The notes under the pieces were generated by a model. The model was given only the letters and a program-made list of their open reading frames with translations, made no database searches and was not told the origin of the DNA. From NCBI GenBank assembly GCA_012842325.1, contig DUTA01000120.1, forward strand, positions 1-24,352: a DNA stretch of 24,352 nucleotides, in the 5' to 3' direction. Positions 5,627 through 13,630 of this stretch are shown in pieces. This DNA comes from Bacillota bacterium (GTDB taxonomy: Bacteria; Bacillota; DTU030). How positions within the stretch are numbered: the first letter of the stretch is position 1; each line of letters opens with the position of its first letter. Position numbers and translations under genes: made by a program.

Positions 5627-8104
5627 ATGGAGGGGCACTATGATTTTAAAAGCATAGAGGCCAAATGGCAGAAGTATTGGGAAAGCCAGAATCAGTACAA
5701 AGTCACTGAGACAGCCGATAAACCCAAGTATTACGTCCTGGAGATGTTTCCCTATCCTTCCGGAGCCCTGCATATGGGCCATATCCGCAACTACTCTATC
5801 GGCGACGTTGTCGCCCGCTACAAAACAATGCAGGGCTACAATGTCCTCCACCCCATGGGCTGGGATGCCTTCGGCCTGCCGGCGGAAAATGCGGCCATCA
5901 AGCATGGCACCCATCCGGCCCAGTGGACCGCTGTCAACATTGCCAATATGCGCCGGCAGCAGCAGCAACTGGGCACCAGCTATGATTGGGACCGGGAGGT
6001 AACCACCTGTCTGCCGGATTACTACCGGTGGACCCAGTGGTTGTTCCTGCTCTTCTACCACCGGGGCCTGGCCTACAGGCGCAAGGCGCCGGTGAACTGG
6101 TGTCCATCCTGCCAGACAGTCCTTGCCAATGAACAGGTAATAAACGGGCGCTGCTGGCGCTGTGACAGCCAGGTAGGAAAGAAGGAGCTGGAACAATGGT
6201 TCCTACGGATCACCGCTTATGCCGACCGTCTCCTGCAGGATCTGGATCAATTGGAGGGATGGCCGGAGCCCGTTAAGATCATGCAGGCCAATTGGATCGG
6301 CCGGAGTGAAGGGGCCGAGGTGATTTTCCCCATCAAGGGCCGGGAGGAGAAGATCACCGTTTTTACAACCCGCCATGACACCCTGTACGGGGTCACCTTC
6401 ATGGTCCTGGCACCGGAACATCCCCTGGTTATGGAACTGGTGCGGGGGACGGAACGGGAAGAGACTGTCCGGGATTTCGTCGCCAGGGCCATCAGCAGGC
6501 GGGCGGAAAGCCGGGACGGGGAAGAGCTGGGGAAAGAAGGGGTCTTTCTCGGGGCCTATGCCATCAACCCCGTCAACGGCGAAGAAGTACCCATTTGGGT
6601 TTCCGATTATGTCCTGATGGAATACGGAACCGGCGCCGTCATGGGAGTACCGGCCCATGACAGCAGGGACTTTGCCTTTACAGAAAAATACGGGATCCCG
6701 AAGCGGATCGTTATTGTGCCTGAGAAAGATGCACCGGTGCCGGAAAAACTCACCGAGGCATACGCTGCCGACGGCTACCTGGTTAACTCCGGACCCTTCA
6801 ACGGTTTGTCCGTTAAGGAGGCCCAGGAGGCCATTGCCGACTACCTGGAGGAGAAGGGTATTGGCCGGCGGGCCGTCAGCTATAAGCTCAGGGACTGGCT
6901 GATATCCCGGCAGCGCTACTGGGGTGCTCCCATCCCCATCGTGTACTGCGACCGGTGCGGAACGGTCCCTGTACCCGAGGACCAGCTGCCGGTCCTGCTG
7001 CCGGAACATGTGGACTTTAAGGCCGCCACCGTCTCACCCCTGGCCCAGGTAGAGGAATTTGTCCATACCACCTGTCCCCAGTGCGGTGGCCCGGCCCGGC
7101 GGGAGACCGATACCATGGACACCTTTATCTGTTCATCCTGGTATTATCTCCGCTATACCGATGCCAGGAACGATAAAGCCCCCTTCGGGAAAGAAGCTGT
7201 CAACTACTGGATGCCCGTGGACCAGTATATCGGCGGCATTGAACATGCGGTGCTGCACCTCCTCTATTCCCGCTTCTTTACCAAGGTGCTCTATGATGCC
7301 GGCCTTGTCCAGTGCCAGGAGCCCTTCACCAACCTTTTGACCCAGGGGATGGTGATCAAAGACGGGGCCAAGATGTCCAAGTCCAAGGGGAATGTGGTGA
7401 CACCGGAAGAGATCTTTGAAAAGTACGGGGCCGATACAGCCCGCCTCTTCATCCTCTTTGCCTCCCCGCCGGAGCGGGAACTGGACTGGAGCGACCAAGG
7501 GGTCGAGGGGGCGTGGCGCTTCCTCAACCGGGTCTGGCGCCTGGTTACCGGTAATGCGGGATTTATCAAGACGGCAGCAGGGGGCAAAGGGGTGTCTTCC
7601 CAGGAAGACACAAACCTGCGCCGCCTCCTGCACGAAACCATCAAGAAGGTCACCGAAGATGTCGAGAGGTTTAACTTTAATACGGCCATAAGTGCCATTA
7701 TGGAACTGGTCAATGGCATCTACAGATACCAGGACAAACTGGCGCGGGAAGAACAGAATCCGGCCTTGCTCCGGGAAGTCATAGAAAAAACCATCCTGCT
7801 GCTGGCTCCCTTTGCCCCCCACCTGATGGAGGAGTTGTGGCATGTCCTGGGCCATGGGAGCAGTGTCCACCGGCAGGAGTGGCCCCCTTACGATCCCCAG
7901 GCCCTTGTCCGGGAGGAAACCAAAATAGTCATCCAGGTGAACGGGAAACTGCGGGAGCGCCTGCAGGTGCCGGTGGACATTTCCCAGGCGGAATTGGAAG
8001 AACGGGTCCTGAGCCTGGAACGCATCCGGGCCCTGACGGAGGGCAAGGAGATTGTCAAGCTGATTCATGTGCCCGGAAAACTGGTCAATATTGTGGTCAA
8101 ATAG
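5627..8104 (+). CDS. leuS: Leucyl-tRNA synthetase
   Basis: LeuS charges tRNA-Leu with leucine using ATP. The 825-residue length is normal for the bacterial enzyme. Seen in order: the HIGH-type motif HMGH at 49-52; a first zinc knuckle with cysteines near 159, 162, 176 and 179; the CP1 editing domain, including TTRHDTLYG and the conserved MGVPAHDSRD; a second zinc-binding set near 441/444 and 483/486; the KMSKS loop at 582-586; and an anticodon-binding and C-terminal region. The ATG at 5627 has AAAGGAGGAG upstream and follows the T-box terminator by about 30 nt. Expression should respond to uncharged tRNA-Leu through the leader. A hairpin directly after the stop closes the unit. Confidence 0.98.
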   Translation: MEGHYDFKSIEAKWQKYWESQNQYKVTETADKPKYYVLEMFPYPSGALHMGHIRNYSIGDVVARYKTMQGYNVLHPMGWDAFGLPAENAAIKHGTHPAQWTAVNIANMRRQQQQLGTSYDWDREVTTCLPDYYRWTQWLFLLFYHRGLAYRRKAPVNWCPSCQTVLANEQVINGRCWRCDSQVGKKELEQWFLRITAYADRLLQDLDQLEGWPEPVKIMQANWIGRSEGAEVIFPIKGREEKITVFTTRHDTLYGVTFMVLAPEHPLVMELVRGTEREETVRDFVARAISRRAESRDGEELGKEGVFLGAYAINPVNGEEVPIWVSDYVLMEYGTGAVMGVPAHDSRDFAFTEKYGIPKRIVIVPEKDAPVPEKLTEAYAADGYLVNSGPFNGLSVKEAQEAIADYLEEKGIGRRAVSYKLRDWLISRQRYWGAPIPIVYCDRCGTVPVPEDQLPVLLPEHVDFKAATVSPLAQVEEFVHTTCPQCGGPARRETDTMDTFICSSWYYLRYTDARNDKAPFGKEAVNYWMPVDQYIGGIEHAVLHLLYSRFFTKVLYDAGLVQCQEPFTNLLTQGMVIKDGAKMSKSKGNVVTPEEIFEKYGADTARLFILFASPPERELDWSDQGVEGAWRFLNRVWRLVTGNAGFIKTAAGGKGVSSQEDTNLRRLLHETIKKVTEDVERFNFNTAISAIMELVNGIYRYQDKLAREEQNPALLREVIEKTILLLAPFAPHLMEELWHVLGHGSSVHRQEWPPYDPQALVREETKIVIQVNGKLRERLQVPVDISQAELEERVLSLERIRALTEGKEIVKLIHVPGKLVNIVVK

Positions 8105-8125
8105 GGCGGCGCTCTGCCGCCCTTT
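8104..8125 (+). terminator. GC-rich hairpin after leuS
   Basis: GGGCGGC (8104-8110) and GCCGCCC (8116-8122) form a perfect seven-pair stem with a five-base loop, starting in the leuS stop codon. Only three T residues follow directly, so termination may be incomplete. Confidence 0.65.
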
Positions 8126-8271
8126 ACCTTTGCGCAGGGGAAGGAGGAAAAAAAGGGACGGGGGAGAATATTTTCCGGGGAAAGGCCGGGGAGGGAACAC
8201 CTCCAACTGGAGTTTAACCTAAACTTCTTGGAAAACTTTCTGCAACATAATTGTACGAGAGGGGAAAAGCG

Positions 8272-8850
8272 GTGCTCACTCTCCCGAAACAGTATTATGT
8301 CATCATCCTGCTGGTTGGAGTTCTGCTGGTGGGAGGGGCGGTGACCCTCTGGCGCCAGCACCAGCAGCTTCCGGTAATGGAGGCGCTGGAACCAATTGGG
8401 GAAGAAAGGGAAGAGCAGTTGGAGCCCCGGGAAGTGGTGGTTCATGTGGCCGGGGCGGTGAAGAGGAGCGGCGTCTACCGGCTCCCGGAAGGTTCCCGGG
8501 TCATCGATGCCGTGGAAGCGGCCGGGGGTGGGACAGAGGACGCCGATATCCATGCCCTCAATCTGGCCGACATCCTCGTTGACGGCCAGCGCTACTATGT
8601 GCCGACCAGGGAGGAAACTGCCGGGGGAAGGGGAAGCTATGCCGGTACCACCGCGGGGAAAATCAATCTGAACCGGGCCACCAGGGCCGAGCTGGAGACC
8701 CTGCCGGGAATTGGTCCTGCCCTGGCGGAGAGGATTATAACCTACCGGGAGGAACATGGCCCCTTCCGGCGCCCGGAAGAGATCAAAAATGTTTCCGGCA
8801 TCGGGGAAAAAACCTACGAAAACATAAAGGATTATATCTACGCTCCCTGA
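8272..8850 (+). CDS. comEA: Competence protein ComEA (DNA receptor)
   Basis: ComEA is the membrane-anchored DNA-binding receptor of the transformation apparatus. The 192-residue product has a single membrane segment (about 9-27), an SLBB domain (about 55-111, VVVHVAGAVKRSGVYRLPEG), a flexible linker, and a C-terminal double helix-hairpin-helix domain (about 129-190, INLNRATRAELETLPGIGPA and VSGIGEKTYENI). The GTG at 8272 is preferred over a TTG at 8251 because GAGAGGGG lies 7 nt upstream. Its usual partner comEC lies more than 10 kb downstream, with unrelated genes between, and no comEB is present. DNA binding is family knowledge; whether this strain is transformable cannot be told. Confidence 0.94.
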   Translation: MLTLPKQYYVIILLVGVLLVGGAVTLWRQHQQLPVMEALEPIGEEREEQLEPREVVVHVAGAVKRSGVYRLPEGSRVIDAVEAAGGGTEDADIHALNLADILVDGQRYYVPTREETAGGRGSYAGTTAGKINLNRATRAELETLPGIGPALAERIITYREEHGPFRRPEEIKNVSGIGEKTYENIKDYIYAP

Positions 8851-8995
8851 GAAAAACCCTTCCGGTACAGCCACTTACATGGGCAGGGGGCGGTAATGAG
8901 AATGGCAGCCACAGGTACGGGAGGGAAATTGCCCAAAGAGGCGAAATAGTACCTATAGTGGCTATCTTTTTAAAGGACAAAAAGGAGGACCCAGC

Positions 8996-10027
8996 ATGGA
9001 CTTGCAGGAAGTACGCAGCAAAGCCAGGGACAGACTCCGGGGCATCTGCCGGGTCTGCCCGGTCTGTGACGGCCGGGCCTGTGCCGGGGAGCTGCCGGGC
9101 ATGGGGGGCAAGGGCACGGGAGCCGGCTTTATCAACAACGTCAGTGCCCTGGCCCAGGTCCGCCTCAACCTGTCGACCATCCACGGGGCTGGGGAACCGG
9201 ATCTGGCCTACGATTTCTTTGGGCGAAAACTGGCTTTCCCCGTTTTGGGGGCCCCCATGTGTGGGACGGGGCGGAATCTGGGGGGAATTATGACCGACAG
9301 GGAGTTTATCAGAGCCCAGGTCGATGGGGCCGTGGCAGCCGGCACCCTGGCCATGGTGGGGGACGGGGGTGACCCTGCCCTCTATCAGGAGGGGTTGGAC
9401 GCCCTCCGGCTGCAAGGGGGCCGCGGCGTCCCCATCATAAAGCCCAGGGAGCCGGAGGAAATAAGCAAGAGGATCAAGTGGGCCGAAGAGGTTGGCGTAC
9501 CGGCAGTGGGGATCGATATTGACGGGGCCGGTTTTAGCTACATGAACCGCATGGGCGAACCCGTCGGCCCGAAAACCGTTGCCCAGCTGCAGGAGATTAT
9601 CGGCAGGACCCGGCTGCCGGTCATTTTAAAGGGGATCATGACGGTGAAGGACGCGGTGGCAGCCGTTGCCGCCGGGGCAGCGGGTATTGTCGTTTCCAAC
9701 CACGGCGGCCGGGCCCTGGATCATACACCGGGGACAATTGAAGTTCTGCCAGAGATTGCTGCCGCGGTAAAGGGGAGGATCAGGATCTTCCTGGACGGGG
9801 GGATCCGTTCCGGTGTCGATGTCCTCAAGGCCCTGGCCCTGGGGGCGGAAGCGGTCCTGGTGGGGCGCCCCATTGCCATTGCGGCGGTGGGCGGCGGGGC
9901 TGCAGGGGTCAAAATCCAGCTGGACCAGATAGCCGAAGACTTGCGGACGGCTATGATGCTGACCGGCTGCAGCAATCTTGAGCAGATTAGCCCGGCCGTA
10001 GTGCGGGTGCCCCGCAGCTGGCTGTAA
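8996..10027 (+). CDS. FMN-dependent alpha-hydroxy-acid dehydrogenase, cysteine-rich N-terminus (copy 1)
   Basis: A TIM-barrel flavoenzyme of the glycolate/lactate oxidase superfamily, 343 residues. Catalytic landmarks are LKGIMT with K212, SNHGGR with H236 and R239, DGGIRSG (267-273) and LVGRP for the FMN phosphate. The tyrosine found before the barrel centre in glycolate oxidase is not evident, so the substrate is open. The N-terminus carries four cysteines (18, 21, 24, 29) in CxxCPxCDGRAC, followed by a glycine-rich GGKGTG segment. This is not part of the classic enzymes and could hold a metal or iron-sulfur centre. AAAGGAGG precedes the ATG. A paralogue follows 35 nt later, so the two form an operon and may make a hetero-oligomer. 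Confidence 0.88.
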   Translation: MDLQEVRSKARDRLRGICRVCPVCDGRACAGELPGMGGKGTGAGFINNVSALAQVRLNLSTIHGAGEPDLAYDFFGRKLAFPVLGAPMCGTGRNLGGIMTDREFIRAQVDGAVAAGTLAMVGDGGDPALYQEGLDALRLQGGRGVPIIKPREPEEISKRIKWAEEVGVPAVGIDIDGAGFSYMNRMGEPVGPKTVAQLQEIIGRTRLPVILKGIMTVKDAVAAVAAGAAGIVVSNHGGRALDHTPGTIEVLPEIAAAVKGRIRIFLDGGIRSGVDVLKALALGAEAVLVGRPIAIAAVGGGAAGVKIQLDQIAEDLRTAMMLTGCSNLEQISPAVVRVPRSWL

Positions 10028-10062
10028 ATCGACCGGATACCTGCAGAAAGGAGGAAAAAGCG

Positions 10063-11073
10063 GTGGAATGGAAGGAGATCAGGCAGAGGGCCCGGGAAAG
10101 ACTGCAGGGTTACTGCCGGGTTTGCCCCCAGTGTGACGGCCGGGCCTGTGCCGGGGAAGTTCCCGGCTTTGGTGGTGTTGGGACGGGCAGTTCCTTCCGG
10201 GCCAACTATGAATCTCTGGCGCAATGGAAAGTGAACATGCGCACGATCCACGGGGCCAGGGATGGCGACCCGACCCTGAAGCTCTTTGGCTATGATCTGA
10301 GTACCCCCATTTTAGGTGCCCCCATCGCCGGTGCCCAGGCCAACCTGGGCGGGGCAATGAGCGACGCCGAGCTGACCGCCGTTCTCCTGGAAGGCTGCCG
10401 TTTGGCTGGCACCATTGGCATGGCGGGGCATGTGGGGGAGATCGCCCTGGAGGAAATCAAGAGGCAGGCGGGACGGGGAATAATGATCCACAAGCCCCTG
10501 GAGCAGGCAAAGATCATAGCCTGGGGCAGGAAGATGGCGGAGGTAGGGGCGGCCGCCTTTGGCATCGACATAGATGGAGCGGGATTGATCAATATGCGCC
10601 TGGCCGGTATATATGTGGAACCGAAAACCCCGGCCCAACTGGCGGAGCTGGTGCAGAACATTCCCCTGCCCTTCATTGTCAAGGGAATTATGACGCCTGC
10701 TGAGGCCGAGCTGGCCGTCCAGGCCGGCGCCGCCGCCATCGTTGTCTCCAACCACGGGGGGAGGGTTTTAGACCATACGCCCGGGGTGGCCCAGGTGCTG
10801 CCCGCCATCGCCCGGCGGGTAAAGGGGAAGATCACCATTCTGACCGACGGGGCCGTCCGGACCGGGGTCGATGTTCTAAAAATGCTGGCCCTGGGAGCCG
10901 ATGCCGTGCTGGTTGGCCGGCCCTTAATTGTGGCGGCGGTAGGCGGCGGTGCCGCCGGGGTGAAGTGTCTGCTGGAGCGGATGACCGGGGAATTGGTACA
11001 GGCGATGATCCTGACCGGTTGCAAGACCCTGGCGGATATAGGACCCCACCTTCTCTACCAGGAAGAGCTGTGA
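10063..11073 (+). CDS. FMN-dependent alpha-hydroxy-acid dehydrogenase, cysteine-rich N-terminus (copy 2)
   Basis: A tandem paralogue of the preceding gene, 336 residues, starting at GTG with AAAGGAGG 8 nt upstream. It keeps the same four N-terminal cysteines (18, 21, 24, 29), the VKGIMT lysine K207, SNHGGR with H231 and R234, and LVGRP. It differs at the barrel end: copy 1 has DGGIRSG where this one has DGAVRTG, and copy 1 has MCGTG where this one has IAGAQ around residue 90. Such changes around the active site suggest the two copies differ in substrate or in catalytic role rather than being redundant. The reaction (2-hydroxyacid oxidation) is inferred from family; no electron-transfer partner gene is adjacent. 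Confidence 0.88.
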   Translation: MEWKEIRQRARERLQGYCRVCPQCDGRACAGEVPGFGGVGTGSSFRANYESLAQWKVNMRTIHGARDGDPTLKLFGYDLSTPILGAPIAGAQANLGGAMSDAELTAVLLEGCRLAGTIGMAGHVGEIALEEIKRQAGRGIMIHKPLEQAKIIAWGRKMAEVGAAAFGIDIDGAGLINMRLAGIYVEPKTPAQLAELVQNIPLPFIVKGIMTPAEAELAVQAGAAAIVVSNHGGRVLDHTPGVAQVLPAIARRVKGKITILTDGAVRTGVDVLKMLALGADAVLVGRPLIVAAVGGGAAGVKCLLERMTGELVQAMILTGCKTLADIGPHLLYQEEL

Positions 11074-11135
11074 AACCCTGCCGCTGGGTTAATACCCGCT
11101 CCTCCATCCTTGCCGGCTTTTCCTGCCGGTTAGGT

Positions 11136-11162
11136 ATATTCCCTCTCCCGGGAACATAAAGT
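11136..11162 (+). promoter_or_regulatory. Candidate sigma-E (mother-cell) promoter for the deacetylase gene
   Basis: ATATT (11136-11140), exactly 14 nt, then CATAAAGT (11155-11162). The Bacillus sigma-E consensus is ATATT, 14 nt, CATACAnT; the -10 differs at one base. The gene starts 34 nt later at 11197. Confidence 0.55.
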
Positions 11163-11196
11163 TCGGTAGGGGACTTCAACGGGAGGGGGTTGGAGG

Positions 11197-11979
11197 ATGC
11201 AGGTCTATTATCTGCCCCGGGGAAAGCTTGTCCTTGGTGTTGTCATATTGCTCCTTTGCTTTGCCGGCACCTTTACCTTGCTCGGGGAATATCTGCCTGC
11301 CGGCTGGCCCGTGTTCTCATCCCAGGAGCGCCTGGTGCCCATCTATGCCGTCGCCACCGACGAAAAAAAGGTTTCCATCTCCTTTGATGCGGCCTGGGGC
11401 GCCGAGTATACGCCCCAGTTACTGGAGATCCTGGACAAATATGGGGTCAAGACCACCTTTTTCCTGGTCAAGTTTTGGGTGGAAAAATATCCGGAGGTGA
11501 CCAGGCAGATTGTGGCGGCGGGGCATGAACTGGGCAATCATTCGGCGACCCACCCCCATATGAATGCCCTCACGGAAGAGGAGGTATTCCAGGAACTGGA
11601 AGAGACCAACGGGCTGCTGGAAAGGCTGACCGGCCAGAGGCCGAAACTCTTCCGGCCCCCCTTCGGTGAATACAACAACACCATCATCAGGGTGGCGGAA
11701 GAACTGGGGATGAAGACCATTCAGTGGAGCGTCGACTCCCTCGATTGGCGGGATCTTACAGCGGAGGAAATCATCTCCCGGGTTTTGGAGCAGATTGAAC
11801 CCGGCGCCATTGTTTTATTCCACAACAATGCCCGGCACACACCCGCCGCCCTGGGGCCGATCCTGGAGCAGCTGCAGGCCGATGGCTATGAGATTGTACC
11901 CATCTCCCAGCTGATTCTCTGGGAAAATTATTACATTGATCCCCATACCGGTATTCAGCATCCCCAAAAATTCGATTGA
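11197..11979 (+). CDS. Polysaccharide deacetylase, sporulation PdaB-like
   Basis: A NodB-fold carbohydrate deacetylase of 260 residues with an N-terminal membrane anchor (about 11-29), so it acts outside the cytoplasmic membrane. Visible motifs are SFDAAWG with D64, the zinc-binding pair in NHSATH (H115 and H119), RPPFGEY (153-159), the WSVDSLDW motif and IVLFHNN near the C-terminus. The pattern FDAAWG in place of FDDGP is shared by many clostridial PdaB-like proteins. PdaB of Bacillus is needed for a stable spore cortex, so a role in spore peptidoglycan is likely. GGGAGGGGG lies 7 nt before the ATG, and a sigma-E-like promoter lies just upstream. The precise substrate is not proven by sequence. 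Confidence 0.88.
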   Translation: MQVYYLPRGKLVLGVVILLLCFAGTFTLLGEYLPAGWPVFSSQERLVPIYAVATDEKKVSISFDAAWGAEYTPQLLEILDKYGVKTTFFLVKFWVEKYPEVTRQIVAAGHELGNHSATHPHMNALTEEEVFQELEETNGLLERLTGQRPKLFRPPFGEYNNTIIRVAEELGMKTIQWSVDSLDWRDLTAEEIISRVLEQIEPGAIVLFHNNARHTPAALGPILEQLQADGYEIVPISQLILWENYYIDPHTGIQHPQKFD

Positions 11980-12027
11980 TCCTTTAATAAATTTTCGCGA
12001 AACTGTTAAAAGTGCTTTAAATTGCCG

Positions 12028-12057
12028 GCATAGCATTGAGGGAAAAGGCGAATACTA
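12028..12057 (+). promoter_or_regulatory. Candidate sigma-G promoter for the SASP gene
   Basis: GCATA (12028-12032), 18 nt, AATACTA (12051-12057). It agrees with the Bacillus sigma-G consensus except for the first base of the -10. Sigma-G control of SASP genes is well established, which supports the call. Confidence 0.6.
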
Positions 12058-12099
12058 TAGCTACCGCTATTGCGGCCAGCTTAAAAAGGAGTGAGGCTA

Positions 12100-12270
12100 A
12101 TGAGTAGACGGCGGAACGGTGTCATGTCCGAGAAGCTGAAATACGAATTAGCCGAGGAGCTCGGGGTTGCCGACATCGTGAAAAGGGAGGGCTTTGGCGG
12201 CGTAACCTCTCGCGATTGTGGTAACTTGGTCAAGTTGGCCATTCAGCGGGCTGAACGGACCCTGAAGTAG
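12100..12270 (+). CDS. Small acid-soluble spore protein, alpha/beta type
   Basis: Alpha/beta SASPs coat spore DNA and protect it from UV and heat; they are degraded by the Gpr protease at germination. The 56-residue product has both conserved segments of the family: KYELAEELGV (14-23), the region cut by Gpr, and a second segment of the form GFGGVTSRDCGNLV (31-44) ending LAIQRAER. The TSRDCG variant with one cysteine is the clostridial form. The start is ATG with AAAAAGGAGTGAGG upstream. The gene stands alone between a sigma-G-like promoter and a terminator. The basic start (MSRRRNG) is short but not unusual. Confidence 0.95.
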   Translation: MSRRRNGVMSEKLKYELAEELGVADIVKREGFGGVTSRDCGNLVKLAIQRAERTLK

Positions 12271-12282
12271 CAATAGCGGTGG

Positions 12283-12311
12283 GGGATGTACCGGTAAGGT
12301 GCATCCCTTTT
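12283..12311 (+). terminator. Terminator after the SASP gene
   Basis: GGGATGTACC (12283-12292) pairs with GGTGCATCCC (12298-12307) over ten positions with one G-U pair, a five-base loop and four T residues. Confidence 0.82.
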
Positions 12312-12429
12312 CCCTGCCAGGGATCTATGGTGGAAGGGCAATAATATTCCCCTCTGTACAAAAAAAGGAAAACCGGGGGCCATGGCGTAGTATAATCAGG
12401 AAGAGAAAAAAGACAAAAGGAGGAAGAGG

Positions 12430-12858
12430 ATGTTAATCAAAGAGGGTTCAGTTGGGCGCAAGCTTATGGGCCGTTTTGAGCACGGCGCCGATCTGCTGCA
12501 GGCCCTGGAAGAGCTGGTGGAAAAAGAGGGAATCAAGGCCGGTGCCCTTTCCCTCATCGGTGCCGTACAAGAAGCAAAGGTGGCCTTTTTTGACCAGGTC
12601 ACAAAGGAATACAAAACCATAGAGTTCCCGGAAAGCATGGAGATTTTGTCCTGCAGCGGGAATATATCCTTAAAGGATGGCAAACCCTTTGCCCATGTCC
12701 ATATCATACTGGGTGATAAAGAAGGCAGGGTCTGGGGCGGCCATCTCCTGCCCGGGACCCGGGTTTTTGCGGCGGAATTTGTTGTCGAAGAGCTGGCGGG
12801 AATTGAGCTGGAACGGGAATACGATGCCACTACCTCCCTGTCCCTCTGGCAAAAATAG
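12430..12858 (+). CDS. PPC/DUF296-domain protein
   Basis: A stand-alone PPC (DUF296) domain of 142 residues. Plant relatives are part of AT-hook DNA-binding proteins; the bacterial versions form small trimers and their biochemical role is not settled. The family signatures are visible: RFEHGADLLQALEEL near the N-terminus and AHVHIILGD followed by GGHLLPGT. The metal-binding histidines are H89, H91 and H105. An AAAAGGAGGAAGAGG stretch precedes the ATG. A TATAAT at 12391 might be its -10 but has no good -35. A strong terminator follows 34 nt after the stop, so the gene is probably transcribed alone. It has no AT-hook, so DNA binding should not be assumed. Confidence 0.85.
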   Translation: MLIKEGSVGRKLMGRFEHGADLLQALEELVEKEGIKAGALSLIGAVQEAKVAFFDQVTKEYKTIEFPESMEILSCSGNISLKDGKPFAHVHIILGDKEGRVWGGHLLPGTRVFAAEFVVEELAGIELEREYDATTSLSLWQK

Positions 12859-12892
12859 ATCTTGCCACCAAAACAGTCCAAAATTGCCAAGC

Positions 12893-12922
12893 ATGCCCTC
12901 CCGGGAGAGGGCATATTTTTTT
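12893..12922 (+). terminator. Terminator after the PPC-domain gene
   Basis: ATGCCCTC (12893-12900) and GAGGGCAT (12907-12914) form a perfect eight-pair stem with a six-base loop, followed by A and seven T residues. Confidence 0.92.
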
Positions 12923-12982
12923 GCGGAACTGAATAATTAGCAAGTGAGGGATGAGAGAAATCTGGCTACAGGGGGTGGGATT

Positions 12983-13507
12983 ATGGGGGAACCTAAACTG
13001 CAGGCCAGGAAGCTGCCGCAGCTGGCAGAAGGATTGGCCCTGAAGCGCAGTGTCAGGATGGCTTTTTTTATCCTCCTCAGTCTCGGTGGTTCTATCCTCA
13101 GATTGCCTTTACCGACGGGTCCCGTGGCCCTGGAGACTTTCCCCGGTTACCTGGCGGCGCTGATCTATGGCTGGGTCGACGGCGCTCTGGTTGCCGGTCT
13201 GAGCCATCTTTTGGTGGCCGCTGTGGGAGGCTTTCCCCTCGGGATTTGGCTCCACCTTTTGGCGGCCCTGCAAATGGCCCTCTGGGCGGCCTGCCTCTGG
13301 TATATCAACGACAGGGCGGGACTTCTTACCGGAATAATAGCCATAACCATCCTTCATTCGCTGGTTTCTGTCATCTATACCTTGCCCATTTGGAATATGG
13401 TAATGTTCAGCGGCCTCCTCTTGCCCCTGGCCATGGCAGCGGCCGTCAATTTGTTCCTGGCCGGACTGGTCTCCCGCCTGGTCGCCGGCAGGAAACCGGC
13501 CCGCTGA
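12983..13507 (+). CDS. ECF-transporter S-component-like membrane protein
   Basis: A hydrophobic protein of 174 residues with about five or six membrane segments (first near residue 27, last ending near 170). Features such as LRLPLPTGPVALETFPGYLAALIYG and VAGLSHLLVAAVGG, each split by turns, resemble the small S components that bind vitamins for energy-coupling-factor transporters. No EcfA or EcfT gene is nearby, so it would have to share an energizing module encoded elsewhere. The ATG at 12983 with GGGGGTGGG upstream is preferred; a GTG at 12944 in the same frame would add 13 residues. The substrate cannot be told. It could also be an unrelated small membrane protein. Confidence 0.65.
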   Translation: MGEPKLQARKLPQLAEGLALKRSVRMAFFILLSLGGSILRLPLPTGPVALETFPGYLAALIYGWVDGALVAGLSHLLVAAVGGFPLGIWLHLLAALQMALWAACLWYINDRAGLLTGIIAITILHSLVSVIYTLPIWNMVMFSGLLLPLAMAAAVNLFLAGLVSRLVAGRKPAR

Positions 13508-13516
13508 AGAAAGCTG

Positions 13517-13544
13517 AGGGGGAGGATCTTCCCCTTACTTTTTT
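13517..13544 (+). terminator. Probable terminator after the S-component-like gene
   Basis: AGGGGGA (13517-13523) pairs with TCCCCTT (13530-13536), loop GGATCT, followed after AC by TTTTTT. Confidence 0.65.
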
Positions 13545-13568
13545 CTCTCTCCCTGGGACAAGCACAGC

Positions 13569-13590
13569 TATTGGGCAATAATAGTACTAT
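13569..13590. repeat. Two adjacent short palindromes before the P-loop ATPase gene
   Basis: TATTGGGCAATA (13569-13580, arms of five bases) is followed without a gap by the perfect palindrome ATAGTACTAT (13581-13590). They end 40 nt before the ATG of the next gene and could be an operator. No clear sigma-A promoter is visible beside them. Confidence 0.4.
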
Positions 13591-13630
13591 ATAACCAAGT
13601 GAATTATGGCAAAAAGGAGGTTGTGCCTTA

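Noticed and set aside
7133..8206. 357-codon minus-strand open frame opposite leuS
   Set aside because: Shadow of leuS; crosses the leuS terminator and has no start signal.
8929..8959. TTGCCC and TATAGT as a promoter for the FMN enzyme operon
   Set aside because: Spacing is 19 nt and the -35 is poor; cannot be separated from chance.
8996..11073. Tandem FMN genes as a recent duplication
   Set aside because: The proteins share motifs but have diverged widely along their length, so this is an old duplication, not a recent repeat.
11111..11129. CCGGC/GCCGG hairpin after the second FMN gene as terminator
   Set aside because: Five-pair stem with no T run after it.
12391..12396. TATAAT before the PPC-domain gene as a promoter
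   Set aside because: No acceptable -35 at 16-18 nt and no extended -10; kept only as a remark in the gene entry.
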